This document shows, in pieces, positions 9,640 through 19,243 of a DNA stretch of 64,000 nucleotides. Source of the stretch: [Leptolyngbya] sp. JSC-1. GTDB lineage: Bacteria > Cyanobacteriota > Cyanobacteriia > Elainellales > Elainellaceae. The DNA lies in assembly GCA_000733415.1 (NCBI GenBank), contig KL662191.1:262415-326414 (forward strand), in the 5' to 3' direction. The position numbers and the translations under genes were made by a program. A model generated the notes under the pieces. The model saw nothing but the letters and a program-made list of their open reading frames with translations. It ran no database searches and had not been told where the DNA came from. Positions within the stretch are counted from its first letter, which is position 1. Each line of letters begins with the position of its first letter.

Positions 9640-12600
9640 ATGACCATACAATTTCGTAAATCTCCTAATGCTCAGTCTGGGATCAATAACGGATATTCAG
9701 ATCGATTAAAGGACTTTGCTAAGGCTGTAGATGAAGATATAACTCAAACATCACCACCTGCTTCACGAGAGCGTTTTCACTGCCTGAGCCGATCAGATCA
9801 GTTGCCGGTTCGGCGTAAAGCACTGCTAGCCCTGATCGCTTCTCAGGTATTTTCGACTGTGGGATTAATGGCCGCCAGTTCAATACCATTAATTTGGGCC
9901 GGACGGATGTACCTGAAGCAGCAGGCGCAATCCGAACTGAGCCTGAGCGAGCAGGCGTATCAGCTAGAACTCGATCAGCTTGCTGCTAAGATACGAGCAG
10001 AGGCCAGTCACCCAGTTCTAATGGCTGCCGCTAGAGATTACGAGGCCAGCCGGCCCCTATCACCAGAGCAGGAGCGCGCCGTAAGAGACCAGCTCAAACA
10101 GGTGATGGCAGCTCGCGGTATCCAATATCTGACGCTGGTCGGAACCGATAAACGCACCATCGCCAGTACCAATGCTGAACGGAGTGGGACAGCGTTTGAT
10201 CCAGATGGTTTGATAAGTCGCGTGCTAGTCAATCCCCAAGAACTAAAGACAACTGCTGTAGTCAGCCCGCAGCAATCGCTGCCGTTAGCCAATCAGAATG
10301 GATTAATTCGCTATGCTGTAGTACCCATGCGCGATCCGGAGACGCAGGCAGTCTTGGCCGTTTTGTTAGCCGGTAATGTGCTCAATCAAGAGGGAGGCAT
10401 TGAAACCCGAATCGGGTTTGATCAGGGTTACAGCGCAATTTACGCCCGCCAACCCAATGGGTTTGATCTCGTCACCAGTACCCTGTCGGAAAGTCAAATG
10501 CCTGAAGGAACATCAACCGCTTTAGTTCCTTTACCCGATACCACCCTACTCGAAGCCGCGACCAGCGCACCAGCTGGTGAAACCTCCACCCCCGTCAGCC
10601 AGCGTTCAGAAATTGTCGGACGCCCCTATACGCTAGTGGCCAAAGCCATCTCAGATGGCAAGGGAAATCCGGTGGCCGTTTTGGTACATGGCAAATCAGA
10701 GGCATCGCTGCTGCAACTGCTGAAGCTGATTCTGGGGTTACAGCTTGCGGTCGGAGCGGTTTTACTATTGCTGAATTTACTTTTAGCGAAATGGTTAGGA
10801 AAGTCGCTAGTAAAGCCAGTCGAGAATCTATATAGTATTGTGCTTCAGTTCATTCAAGGAAATCGAGATGTACGGGCTGAGGTATATGCGCAGGATGAGA
10901 TTGGCGAATTGACTTTGGCATTTAATCGGTTGGCTGAAAGCATTGATCAGTCAGAAGCACTGTTACAAGGACAGCATTACTCGCAGCAACAAGAAACAGA
11001 ACATGCTAGGTTACTCACAGCTGTAATGATGCAGATTCAGCAGTCGCAGGACATTGAAGCGATTCTGAATACGGCAGTTACAGGTGGACGATCATTGCTC
11101 CAAGTAGACCGCGTCGTAATTTACCGCTTTAATACCGACTTCACTAGCGGTGAAATTGCGGCTGAATCAATAGGCGAAGGTTGGATCAAAGCATTAGGTA
11201 AAACGATCTACGACCCCCTCAATCCAATCTCGCTAGAACGCTACCGTAGCGGCAGGATCTCGATGGTGGAAAATTTGGCTGAAGCCAGCCTGTCCCGTTG
11301 CCATTGCGAAATTCTAGAGCGGTTAGAAGTGCAGGCGAACATTGTGGCACCGATTCTGGTGGGCGAGCAGTTGCTGGGATTGCTGTGCGCGCATCAGTGC
11401 AGTGGGCCGCGCCGCTGGCAACCAGCTGATGTGGAATTAATGCAGCAGCTTTCGACCCAGGTGGGCTATGCCCTCAACCAAGCCACGCTCCTCCAACAGC
11501 AGCAGATGATTGCCGAGCGCGAGCGGTTGCTGAATCAGGCTGTGTCTAAGATGCGGGAAACATTGGAACCGCAGGAAATCTTCAATACGGTCCTGCAAGA
11601 TACTCGCCAGAGCTTAGCCGCAGACCGCACCGTGGTCTACCTATTCAACCAAAACTGGGAAGGCACGATTGTAGCCGAATCGGTGGCGGATGATTATCTA
11701 GCGGCCCTAGGTGCCCAAATTGCCGATCCATGTTTTGCAGATAAGTATGTGGAGAAATACCGCAAGGGCCGAGTCCAGGCCACCAGTAATATCCGGCAAG
11801 CCAACCTGACCGAGTGCCATATCAATCAGTTAGAAGCTTTTCAGGTGAAAGCTAACCTGGTCGCGCCAGTTCTGGTCAAGGGCAAGCTGTTGGGGCTGCT
11901 GATTGCGCATCAGTGTAGTACACCTCGGCAATGGCAGGAGGCTGATATCCGCTTCATGCGGCAAATCGCGATTCAGTTGGGGTTTGCGTTGGAGCAGGCG
12001 AATCTATTTAGCCAAAAGGAACAGGCCCGTCTAGAAGCCGAAGCCCTGTCCGAACAGCGGCAGCAGCAAAAAGAGCTATTGCAACAGCAGATCGTGAATT
12101 TACTCGGTCATGTCGAGGGAGCAGCTGGCGGCGATTTGACGGTGCGGGCCGAAGTCACAGCCGGAGAACTGGGCACTGTGGCCGACTTTTTCAACGCCAT
12201 TATCGAAAGCCTGCGGCATATTGTCACCCAGGTGAAGCAATCGGCAATGCAGGTGAATACTGCCCTCGGTCAAAACGAAGACGCAGTACAGCGCTTGGCC
12301 GACGAAGCCCAGCAGCAGGCCGAAGAAACGACGCGGATGCTCACTGCTGTGGAACAGATGACTGCCTCGATTCAGGCGGTTGCTCAGAGTGCTCAACAGG
12401 CCGCTCAAGTGGCCCGAACCGCATCAGTGACGGCAGAAACCGGCGGCAATGCCATGGATTTAACAGTGCACAACATTCTCAGCCTGCGGGAAACGATTGG
12501 GGATACGGCAAAAAAGGTGAAACGACTAGGCGAATCATCCCAACAAATTTCCCGCGTTGTGTCGCTGATCAACCAAATTGCCCTGCAAACGAACCTGCTT

Positions 12601-13065
12601 GCTATTAACGCAGGCATTGAAGCGGCACGGGCCGGAGAAGAAGGGCAGGGATTTGCTGTGGTAGCAGAAGAAGTGGGCGATCTGGCCGCTCGCTCTGCCG
12701 AAGCGACGCAAGAAATTGAGAAAGTCGTGGCGGCAATTCAGCGGGAGACCAGCCAGGTGGTTGAAGCCATGGAACAGAGCACGGTGCAGGTGGTGGAGGG
12801 GACACGACTCGTTGAAGCAGCCAAGCACAGTTTGCAAGAGATTGTGGAGGTGTCGCGGCAGATCGACCAACTGGTGCAGTCGATTTCGGCGGCTACGGTT
12901 TCCCAGGTGGCGACTTCCGAAGCGGTTTCCCAGGTGATGCAGCAGATGACACAAGTGTCAGAACGCACCTCCGATTCGTCACGTCAAGTTTCTACCGCAA
13001 TTCAGCAGACGGTCGCCATTGCCCAGGAATTGCAACAGTCGGTTGAGGCATTCAATGTCAGCTAA
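9640..13065 (+). CDS. pixJ: PixJ-type phototaxis receptor: two bilin GAF domains plus MCP signalling domain
   Basis: About 1141 residues. Order: cytoplasmic N-tail, membrane segment (about 65-85), periplasmic Cache-like sensor region (about 95-350), second membrane segment (about 360-385), HAMP, two GAF domains (about 460-630 and 645-800), a second HAMP-like linker, and an MCP signalling domain (about 860-1135) with the hairpin tip near NAGIEAARAGEEGQGF. Both GAF domains carry the Cys-His chromophore motif: Cys554 in SRCHCE and Cys726 in TECHIN. The second also has DPCF (Cys698), the mark of DXCF cyanobacteriochromes, which use two cysteines and sense blue/violet versus green or teal light. 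ATG 9640 is preferred over a TTG at 9619. Chromophore binding is inferred, not shown. Confidence 0.9.
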   Translation: MTIQFRKSPNAQSGINNGYSDRLKDFAKAVDEDITQTSPPASRERFHCLSRSDQLPVRRKALLALIASQVFSTVGLMAASSIPLIWAGRMYLKQQAQSELSLSEQAYQLELDQLAAKIRAEASHPVLMAAARDYEASRPLSPEQERAVRDQLKQVMAARGIQYLTLVGTDKRTIASTNAERSGTAFDPDGLISRVLVNPQELKTTAVVSPQQSLPLANQNGLIRYAVVPMRDPETQAVLAVLLAGNVLNQEGGIETRIGFDQGYSAIYARQPNGFDLVTSTLSESQMPEGTSTALVPLPDTTLLEAATSAPAGETSTPVSQRSEIVGRPYTLVAKAISDGKGNPVAVLVHGKSEASLLQLLKLILGLQLAVGAVLLLLNLLLAKWLGKSLVKPVENLYSIVLQFIQGNRDVRAEVYAQDEIGELTLAFNRLAESIDQSEALLQGQHYSQQQETEHARLLTAVMMQIQQSQDIEAILNTAVTGGRSLLQVDRVVIYRFNTDFTSGEIAAESIGEGWIKALGKTIYDPLNPISLERYRSGRISMVENLAEASLSRCHCEILERLEVQANIVAPILVGEQLLGLLCAHQCSGPRRWQPADVELMQQLSTQVGYALNQATLLQQQQMIAERERLLNQAVSKMRETLEPQEIFNTVLQDTRQSLAADRTVVYLFNQNWEGTIVAESVADDYLAALGAQIADPCFADKYVEKYRKGRVQATSNIRQANLTECHINQLEAFQVKANLVAPVLVKGKLLGLLIAHQCSTPRQWQEADIRFMRQIAIQLGFALEQANLFSQKEQARLEAEALSEQRQQQKELLQQQIVNLLGHVEGAAGGDLTVRAEVTAGELGTVADFFNAIIESLRHIVTQVKQSAMQVNTALGQNEDAVQRLADEAQQQAEETTRMLTAVEQMTASIQAVAQSAQQAAQVARTASVTAETGGNAMDLTVHNILSLRETIGDTAKKVKRLGESSQQISRVVSLINQIALQTNLLAINAGIEAARAGEEGQGFAVVAEEVGDLAARSAEATQEIEKVVAAIQRETSQVVEAMEQSTVQVVEGTRLVEAAKHSLQEIVEVSRQIDQLVQSISAATVSQVATSEAVSQVMQQMTQVSERTSDSSRQVSTAIQQTVAIAQELQQSVEAFNVS

Positions 13066-13074
13066 ACATCAATT

Positions 13075-13102
13075 CTAAGTTTTGGGTTCTAAGTTTTGAG
13101 TT
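13075..13102. repeat. Heptamer-type short tandem repeat, locus 1
   Basis: Two AAGTTTTG-like units separated by a degenerate unit directly after the pixJ stop codon. The same AGTTTTG heptamer occurs after the stop codons of two other genes (29200-29226 and 54760-54786). It resembles the short tandemly repeated repetitive sequences known from filamentous cyanobacteria. Confidence 0.5.
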
Positions 13103-13193
13103 GCGAAACCTTCATAACCCAGCTAGTTAAACATTGTCAGCTGTAATGCAGTTCGAGGGATGTGGGATTAAACCGCAGCACGCAGGAAGGACT

Positions 13194-16100
13194 ATGAGTA
13201 TGGAGAACATAGATCGGGAGCAAGAAATCCAGCGACAGTTTCTCGATGAGGCCCAGGAGTACATCCACACGCTGGCAACAGCGTTAGCAAGTCTATCTCA
13301 GGGGATCGAAACGGAAACAATCAATGCAGCGCTGCGAGCGGCCCATTCAATTAAGGGCGGAGCGGGCATGATGGGGTTTTCCACCCTCAGTAACCTGGCC
13401 CATCGGCTCGAAGATTCCCTCAAGGTGCTGAAGATTCAGAGAAATGCGATTACGGTCGATGCCGACCTAGACCATTGGCTGCTGTTAGCAGTGGAACGGT
13501 TGCAGCAGGTGAGCGAGTTCGCCCAGCAGGACCTGCCCCTCGATCCGCAGTGGTTGGCCGAACAGGTCAATCCAGTATTTGAGCAGCTTCACGACCGCCT
13601 CGGAGAGCCAGAAGCTGAGGATGCCTACTCGATTTTGTCGCCAGAAGACGGGCAGGATGTGCTGCCGCTGCTGTTTCAAACCGAGGTTGAAGACAGTTTG
13701 AATCGCTTGGAGCAGGCGTTGCTTCACCATGACCCTGGCTTGACAGAACTGGTCAATAGCCTCACCGAAGAACTGGGCGGTATTGGGGAAATGCTTCAAT
13801 TGACGGCATTTGTACAGCTCTGTGAGTCGGTCAAGCAGCACCTAACCGCCGTACCTGAACGATTGGGGGAGATTGCCCAGGCAGCCCTACAAAGTTGGCG
13901 CCGTTCGCAAGCCCTGATTCTTACCCAGCACCTGAACGAACTTCCCGATCGCCTCACAGTGGCTGGAATCTCACTGCCGTCTCCAGACTCGACCGAGGTA
14001 CTGACAACAGTGGAGCACCTCACCAGCAAAAGTTGGACAACTGATCGGGGGGCATCCCCAACCAAGGAACTGACTGCTGCCCTCAGACCGGAAATCGAGG
14101 AGCCAAATGGCAACCCTGGGCTTCCTGATGCGCAACCCATTGTCCACACGACCGCTCCAACCGATCCAGACGTTTTGCCACCCTTGATTAGCCCCATCAC
14201 TTCAGGCGGACCAGAGCTTCAACCCAGTCCAGAAGCAAAGCCGAATTCACCAGCACCTGACGCCTCAGACAATACCGTCCGCGTTTCAATCAAGCAGCTC
14301 GACCGGCTGAATGACTTGTTTGGCGAATTAACTATCGAGCGCAACAGCCTTGACCTCAACCTGAAGCGGCTGCGAGGTTTGATGCGCACCTTGACCCAGC
14401 GACTGCAAACTCTAGAGCAATCCAATACCCAGCTTCGAGATGTCTACGATCAGGTCGCAGTTGAAAAACCGAATGGGACCAATACACTGCTGTTCTCTTC
14501 ACTGGCTGGGGGACTGGACGATGTCGCTGACTCCCGCCTCACTCAAGCTGGCCTTGTGTCCCGATTCGACACCTTGGAGCTGGACCGTTATGACGATGTA
14601 CATTTGCTCTCGCAAGAGGTGATAGAAACCATCGTCCAAATTCAGGAAGTGGCGAGCGATCTGGAACTTGGCCTCGACGAAGCCGAACAAACGGCCCGCG
14701 AACTCCACAAAACCGCCCGCCATCTGCAAACTCACCTGACCCAAGTGCGGATGCGCCCCCTCTCAGACATTACGGATCGCTTTCCTCGCGCCCTGCGAGA
14801 GCTGGCGTTGCAATACGGTAAGCCCGTGCAGTTCCAGGTCGAGGGAGCCAACACCCTGATCGATCGCCATATCCTCGATGCTTTGAATGAGCCATTGCTG
14901 CATCTGGTGCGCAACGCTTTTGATCACGGCATTGAACTCCCGGAGACTCGCCAAGCTTGGGGTAAACCAGAACAGGGAACAATCACCATCCGCGCCTTCC
15001 AGCAAAACAACCGCACTTGGATTACGGTAAGTGACGATGGCGGCGGTATTCCTCTCGATAAAATTCGTGCCCGCGCTCGCCAGATGGGGCTTGATCCAAT
15101 GCTGTTGGCGGCAGCCAGCGACGAGGAGCTGCTGTCACTGATTTTTGAACCGGGCTTTAGCACCAGCGAGCAGGTGACGACCCTCTCCGGTCGCGGTATT
15201 GGCATGGATGTGGTCCGCCAGCGGTTACGACAAGTGCAGGGTGAGATTAGCGTCGATACCCAGGCTGGCCTTGGTACCACGTTTACGCTTTCAGTGCCGT
15301 TTACGCTGTCGGTGATGCGGGTGCTGATTGCTGAAAGCAATGGCTTTTTGATGGCTTTCCCCACCACCACAATTCAGGAAATGGTGATGCTGGCCCCAGA
15401 ACAGGTGATTACCACAGCCGGCAATCTAGCCTTTAGCTGGCACGACACAATGGTGCAGCTGATTCGTTTGAAGCAATGGCTAAAATTTTTCGGTCCCCGG
15501 CCCCTCGATAATCTGGAGGGAACAGCCGTGATCAGCCTACCTACCGTTTTGTTGGTCTCCCAGGGCAGCCAGATTGTGGGCTTAGAAGTGGATCGCTGCT
15601 GGGGTGAACAGGAGGTGGCGATTCGCACCATTCAAGGTGGTCCGCCTCTGCCTGCTGGGTTCAGTCACGGCACAATTTTGGGCGATGGGCGAGTGGTGCC
15701 GCTGGTTAGCGTACCGGATTTGCTGCGCTGGTTAACCACCTGTCAACGTTCCCAGATTGATGCGTCTACTGATGCTGCTTCTGTCCCTGCCACTCCGCCT
15801 CAAGCGCTGACCTTTCCCCGGTCCTTCCAGGCAAATTTGCTGCCTGCCACTGCGCGTACTGTATTGATTGTGGACGATTCGATCAATGTGCGGCGGTTTC
15901 TGGCTCTGACTCTAGAAAAAGCTGGCTACCAAGTGATCCAGGCCAAGGATGGGCAGGAAGCGTTAGACAAACTAGCCAGCGACATTGCCGTCCAAGCGAT
16001 TGTTTGTGACATCGAAATGCCCCGATTGGATGGCTACGGCTTCCTAGCTCGTCTGAAGGCCAACCCCGCCTACGACCAACTACCCGTTGCCATGCTCACC

Positions 16101-16223
16101 ACCCGCAGCAGCGACAAACATCGCCAGCTTGCCCTCAGCCTGGGTGCCACGGCCTACTTCTCTAAGCCCTTTAACGAACAGGTGCTACTGCAAGCGCTAG
16201 AGAAAATGGTAGCTGTGGGCTAA
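13194..16223 (+). CDS. pixL: Hybrid CheA-type histidine kinase PixL
   Basis: About 1009 residues. The N-terminal Hpt domain carries phospho-acceptor His51 in AAHSIKGGAGMMGF. A Pro-rich linker (about 270-375) precedes the dimerisation/ATPase core (VRNAFDHGIELP for the N box, VSDDGGGIP for G1, GRGIGMDVV for G2), a CheW-like regulatory domain (about 710-850) and a C-terminal receiver with Asp939 in AIVCDIEMPR. It is the kinase that receives the PixJ signal through PixI. ATG 13194 has AGGAAGG about four bases upstream; in-frame TTG and ATG codons earlier (13134, 13146) have no such site. Last gene of the pix operon. Confidence 0.92.
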   Translation: MSMENIDREQEIQRQFLDEAQEYIHTLATALASLSQGIETETINAALRAAHSIKGGAGMMGFSTLSNLAHRLEDSLKVLKIQRNAITVDADLDHWLLLAVERLQQVSEFAQQDLPLDPQWLAEQVNPVFEQLHDRLGEPEAEDAYSILSPEDGQDVLPLLFQTEVEDSLNRLEQALLHHDPGLTELVNSLTEELGGIGEMLQLTAFVQLCESVKQHLTAVPERLGEIAQAALQSWRRSQALILTQHLNELPDRLTVAGISLPSPDSTEVLTTVEHLTSKSWTTDRGASPTKELTAALRPEIEEPNGNPGLPDAQPIVHTTAPTDPDVLPPLISPITSGGPELQPSPEAKPNSPAPDASDNTVRVSIKQLDRLNDLFGELTIERNSLDLNLKRLRGLMRTLTQRLQTLEQSNTQLRDVYDQVAVEKPNGTNTLLFSSLAGGLDDVADSRLTQAGLVSRFDTLELDRYDDVHLLSQEVIETIVQIQEVASDLELGLDEAEQTARELHKTARHLQTHLTQVRMRPLSDITDRFPRALRELALQYGKPVQFQVEGANTLIDRHILDALNEPLLHLVRNAFDHGIELPETRQAWGKPEQGTITIRAFQQNNRTWITVSDDGGGIPLDKIRARARQMGLDPMLLAAASDEELLSLIFEPGFSTSEQVTTLSGRGIGMDVVRQRLRQVQGEISVDTQAGLGTTFTLSVPFTLSVMRVLIAESNGFLMAFPTTTIQEMVMLAPEQVITTAGNLAFSWHDTMVQLIRLKQWLKFFGPRPLDNLEGTAVISLPTVLLVSQGSQIVGLEVDRCWGEQEVAIRTIQGGPPLPAGFSHGTILGDGRVVPLVSVPDLLRWLTTCQRSQIDASTDAASVPATPPQALTFPRSFQANLLPATARTVLIVDDSINVRRFLALTLEKAGYQVIQAKDGQEALDKLASDIAVQAIVCDIEMPRLDGYGFLARLKANPAYDQLPVAMLTTRSSDKHRQLALSLGATAYFSKPFNEQVLLQALEKMVAVG

Positions 16224-16415
16224 GCTTGCCTCTAGCGGATTTGCTTGATTCGGCAACCCGCCCGTGACGGTTGCGAAAGTTGATCTAAAATAAAGGCACC
16301 CAGATAGAAACGCCAAATTTGAATTAGGTTTACCTGAAGTTCTGTTTTTCTGTCCAGTTCTTTGAGATCAAGACCTTAATGATTCAGCGTTTACCTGAAG
16401 CAGCAAGGACACTGC

Positions 16416-17024
16416 ATGGGTGAGTTTGCCGGATTGCGCCAACGGGTGTTGCATTGGTTAGCCAGCAACGTGCCTGAGTCGCGGGTAGAGCATGTGCTGC
16501 GCGTTGAGCAGATGGCAGCTGAGCTAGCTCGTAGGCATGGGGTGGAAGTGAGCAAAGCAGCCCAAGCCGGGTTGATGCACGACTTAGCCAAGTATTTCAA
16601 ACCACAAGTTCTGCTGGAAATCGCCCGCGCTGAGGCGCTAATTACCGATCCGGTGGATGAGTTGAATCCCCATTTGCTGCATGCCGATGTCAGTGCGGTG
16701 GTGGCCCGCGACGAGTTTGGCATTCGCGATCCAGAAGTTTTGACAGCCATTGCCAACCATACCTTGGGCCGACCAGGGATGGATCACCTGAGCTGCGTTG
16801 TGTTTTTGGCCGACAGTCTAGAGCCGGGACGGGGCAGCACACCTGAGCTAGACATCCTGCGGCAGGTGAGTCAACAGGATTTGCACAAGGCCGTTTGGAT
16901 GACCTGCAACCATACGCTGAATCAGTTAATTGCCAGCCATCGCCTGATTCATCCCCGTGCCGTCGCCACACGCAATTGGTTTTTGCAGCGAGCGCGCCCA
17001 AAGGCAGAGGCTTCAGCGAGTTGA
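16416..17024 (+). CDS. yqeK: YqeK-type HD-domain nucleotide hydrolase
   Basis: A 202-residue HD-superfamily protein. Metal-binding residues are visible in HVLRVEQMAAELAR, AGLMHDLAKYF (the HD pair) and ANHTLGRPGM. Members of this family split Ap4A symmetrically into two ADP. AAGGA lies about six bases before ATG 16416. It is next to rsfS, a conserved pairing in bacteria, which supports the call. The C-terminal tail is basic. Confidence 0.88.
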   Translation: MGEFAGLRQRVLHWLASNVPESRVEHVLRVEQMAAELARRHGVEVSKAAQAGLMHDLAKYFKPQVLLEIARAEALITDPVDELNPHLLHADVSAVVARDEFGIRDPEVLTAIANHTLGRPGMDHLSCVVFLADSLEPGRGSTPELDILRQVSQQDLHKAVWMTCNHTLNQLIASHRLIHPRAVATRNWFLQRARPKAEASAS

Positions 17025-17050
17025 GTTTTGTTTGAAGGAGGAGTTAACCG

Positions 17051-17107
17051 ATGCACCTAAACGTGAATAGTCCGAAGTTTGGTTACGCTGTTCATCAACT
17101 TTTTTAA
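17051..17107 (+). CDS. Possible 18-residue leader peptide ahead of rsfS
   Basis: An ATG at 17051 opens an 18-codon ORF (begins MHLNVNSPKF) ending TAA at 17107. It has an unusually strong ribosome site, AAGGAGGAG at 17035-17043, seven bases before the ATG, better than that of most genes here. It sits between yqeK and rsfS, 29 bases before the rsfS ATG. It may be a leader ORF that sets rsfS translation, or a chance ORF behind a purine-rich stretch. No homology is recognised. Confidence 0.35.
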   Translation: MHLNVNSPKFGYAVHQLF

Positions 17108-17136
17108 CGATTAGTCAAGGAGAAGATCTGTACTGC

Positions 17137-17580
17137 ATGAACTCTATTCCAACCCCATCTTTCCCCAATCCAATCAATTCGAGTGCTGCCCTTCAGCCCG
17201 CCCGCACCGAAGCAGAAAGCCGTCAACTAGCACTGACGATTGCCCAGGCCGCTGATGATCGCAAAGGTGGCAATATTGTGCTGCTCAAGGTGGCCGACGT
17301 GTCCTACCTGGCCGACTATTTCGTTATCGTCACCGGCTTTTCTAATGTGCAGGTACGGGCCATTGCTCGCTCGATTGAAGACAAGGTAGAAACCGACTGG
17401 CAGCAGTTGCCGCTGCGAATTGAAGGACAAACCGAGGGAAGCTGGGTTTTGATCGACTACGGTGACGTGATCGCCCATATCTTCATGCCCAAGGAACGCG
17501 AGTTCTATAACCTAGAGGCATTTTGGGGACATGCCGAACAGTTGCCGTTTGCCCTATCGAGTTCGCCAGAGATTCGCTAA
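17137..17580 (+). CDS. rsfS: Ribosomal silencing factor RsfS
   Basis: A 147-residue member of the RsfS/Iojap family, which binds L14 of the large ribosomal subunit and blocks subunit joining in poor conditions. Core motifs are seen: LTIAQAADDRKGG, YLADYFVIVTG, IEGQTEGSWVLIDYGDVIAHIF. About 25 residues precede the domain, so the start may lie a little later; AAGGAGAAG lies upstream of ATG 17137. The order yqeK-rsfS-CGLD27-asparaginase is on one strand with short gaps and probably an operon. Confidence 0.93.
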   Translation: MNSIPTPSFPNPINSSAALQPARTEAESRQLALTIAQAADDRKGGNIVLLKVADVSYLADYFVIVTGFSNVQVRAIARSIEDKVETDWQQLPLRIEGQTEGSWVLIDYGDVIAHIFMPKEREFYNLEAFWGHAEQLPFALSSSPEIR

Positions 17581-17620
17581 ATTAAAGAAACGAGTGCAGC
17601 CCCATTTGTTTTCTTGAGCC

Positions 17621-18118
17621 ATGAATTCTTCTGCGCCTGTCTGTCCGGTTCCGGCGGAGCAACAGCCCATCAATGAGTATCAGGAGCTAAAGGAATCCTG
17701 GTTTTTCCGGTGGGCCACGTTGGAGTTGGGTAGCTACTTGAAGCCGATTGTGATTCTCTGGGTCGTAGGCTGGCTGTTGGCTGCTCCGGTTGCCGCAGTC
17801 AGCTTTCCCCCGACGAAATATCCGCTGCAATTTTTCTTGAGTGGGGCCGCAGGAGCAATGGTGCTGCCGCTACTGGCGTTGATCCGGCTCTATCTGGGCT
17901 GGATCTATGTCTGTAATCGCCTGCTGCAACCAACGGTATTTTATGAGGAGTCGGGCTGGTACGATGGGCAGGTTTGGCAGAAGCCGGAAGAAGTGCTGCA
18001 ACGCGACCGGCTAATTGTTACTTACCAAATTCGCTCATTGCTGCGGCGGTTGCAGTTAACCTTTATTGTGATCGCGTCGCTGTTGCTGGCCGACGGCATG
18101 ATTTGGATTTTTTTGTGA
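17621..18118 (+). CDS. CGLD27-family (DUF1230) membrane protein
   Basis: A 165-residue protein matching the CGLD27 family shared by cyanobacteria and plastids. Landmarks: PINEYQELKESWFFRW near residue 17, two membrane segments about 42-62 and 75-95, a conserved ESGWYDGQVWQKP segment near 110 and a final membrane segment about 145-163. The plant/algal relatives have been linked to iron status and photoacclimation; the molecular role is not known. It lies 40 bases after rsfS and before the asparaginase gene, an order I recall as common in cyanobacteria. Confidence 0.85.
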   Translation: MNSSAPVCPVPAEQQPINEYQELKESWFFRWATLELGSYLKPIVILWVVGWLLAAPVAAVSFPPTKYPLQFFLSGAAGAMVLPLLALIRLYLGWIYVCNRLLQPTVFYEESGWYDGQVWQKPEEVLQRDRLIVTYQIRSLLRRLQLTFIVIASLLLADGMIWIFL

Positions 18119-18202
18119 TTCTAATTATCAATTTTTCTATGCCTGTGGAATTTTTGGATCAACTGCTTGCGTCTGCGCCCGGAGTGTGGCAAAGTCATAG
18201 CC

Positions 18203-19156
18203 ATGACTAGGGGAAAACGTACACAATCCGCAGAGTTAGAAGTCCGGCTCCTACGAGAAGGCATTGTTGAATCAGTTCATCGGGTTCAGGCTGTTGTTGC
18301 AGATAACCGAGGCCGGACGCTGTCAGTCGCAGGCAGTGCCGAAGCCGCCACGTTTGTTCGGTCTGCTCTGAAGCCGTTTCAGGCGCTTGCGGTCACTACA
18401 ACCGGCACGCTGGAGCGCTATGGTCTCAACGATCGAGATTTGGCAATTATGTGTGCCTCCCATCAGGGTACAGTAGCCCAAGCTCGACAAGCCTTTAATA
18501 TCCTCTGGCGCTGTGACATTCCACCTTCGGCCTTGCAGTGTCCGATTCCTGCTGGCAAGCGCAGCCCGCTAGAACACAATTGCTCTGGCAAACATGCAGG
18601 TATGCTGGCCGTGTGTCGTCAGCGCAATTTCCCGTTGAGTACCTATCTACAGCGCAATCATCCGGTACAGCAGCTTATCTTGACAAAGGTGGCCGAACTG
18701 CTGCGGATGCCGCCCGCCGAATTTATTAGCGCCCATGACGATTGTGGTGCTCCCACCTACTTTATGCAGTTAGCCCAAATGGCGACGCTCTACGCCCGTC
18801 TTGCTTCGGGTGACAATCTCGACATGGAGCGAATCGTTAGGGCCATGACACACCATCCCAGTCTGATTTCGGGCAATGGCCAGTTTGATACCGAACTGAT
18901 GCGTCTCTCAGAAGGAGAACTAGTCAGCAAAGCCGGTGCAGAAGGCATTCAGTGCATTGGGCGCATCGGCGAAGGGCTAGGGTTAGCGATCAAAGCTGTC
19001 GATGGAGCCAAGCGCGCCAAGCACGCGGCGGCTATCTATCTGCTCAAGCAAATGGGCTGGATCACGCCTGCCTTAGAGGAACGTCTGACCGAAATCTTCA
19101 TGACCTTAGGTGACTATAAACGCCTAGAAGTAGTCGGTGAACTGTCGATGCTGTAG
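18203..19156 (+). CDS. L-asparaginase (AnsA/Rhizobium etli type)
   Basis: About 317 residues of the asparaginase family typified by the thermolabile Rhizobium enzyme (PF06089), which hydrolyses asparagine to aspartate and ammonia. Family motifs are visible: SALKPFQAL, CASHQGT, HNCSGKHAGML and HDDCGAPTYFM. I use ATG 18203; the longer ORF begins at a TTG 12 codons upstream. No signal peptide, so cytoplasmic. It closes the yqeK-rsfS group; chlD starts 87 bases on. Confidence 0.88.
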   Translation: MTRGKRTQSAELEVRLLREGIVESVHRVQAVVADNRGRTLSVAGSAEAATFVRSALKPFQALAVTTTGTLERYGLNDRDLAIMCASHQGTVAQARQAFNILWRCDIPPSALQCPIPAGKRSPLEHNCSGKHAGMLAVCRQRNFPLSTYLQRNHPVQQLILTKVAELLRMPPAEFISAHDDCGAPTYFMQLAQMATLYARLASGDNLDMERIVRAMTHHPSLISGNGQFDTELMRLSEGELVSKAGAEGIQCIGRIGEGLGLAIKAVDGAKRAKHAAAIYLLKQMGWITPALEERLTEIFMTLGDYKRLEVVGELSML

Positions 19157-19243
19157 GCAAGATGGCTTTGGCTGAAATTTGAACACCATGCACGGCAAGC
19201 TTTCTTGGTATGCTGAAAGACTGAACTCTTTTGCATTTCCCTT

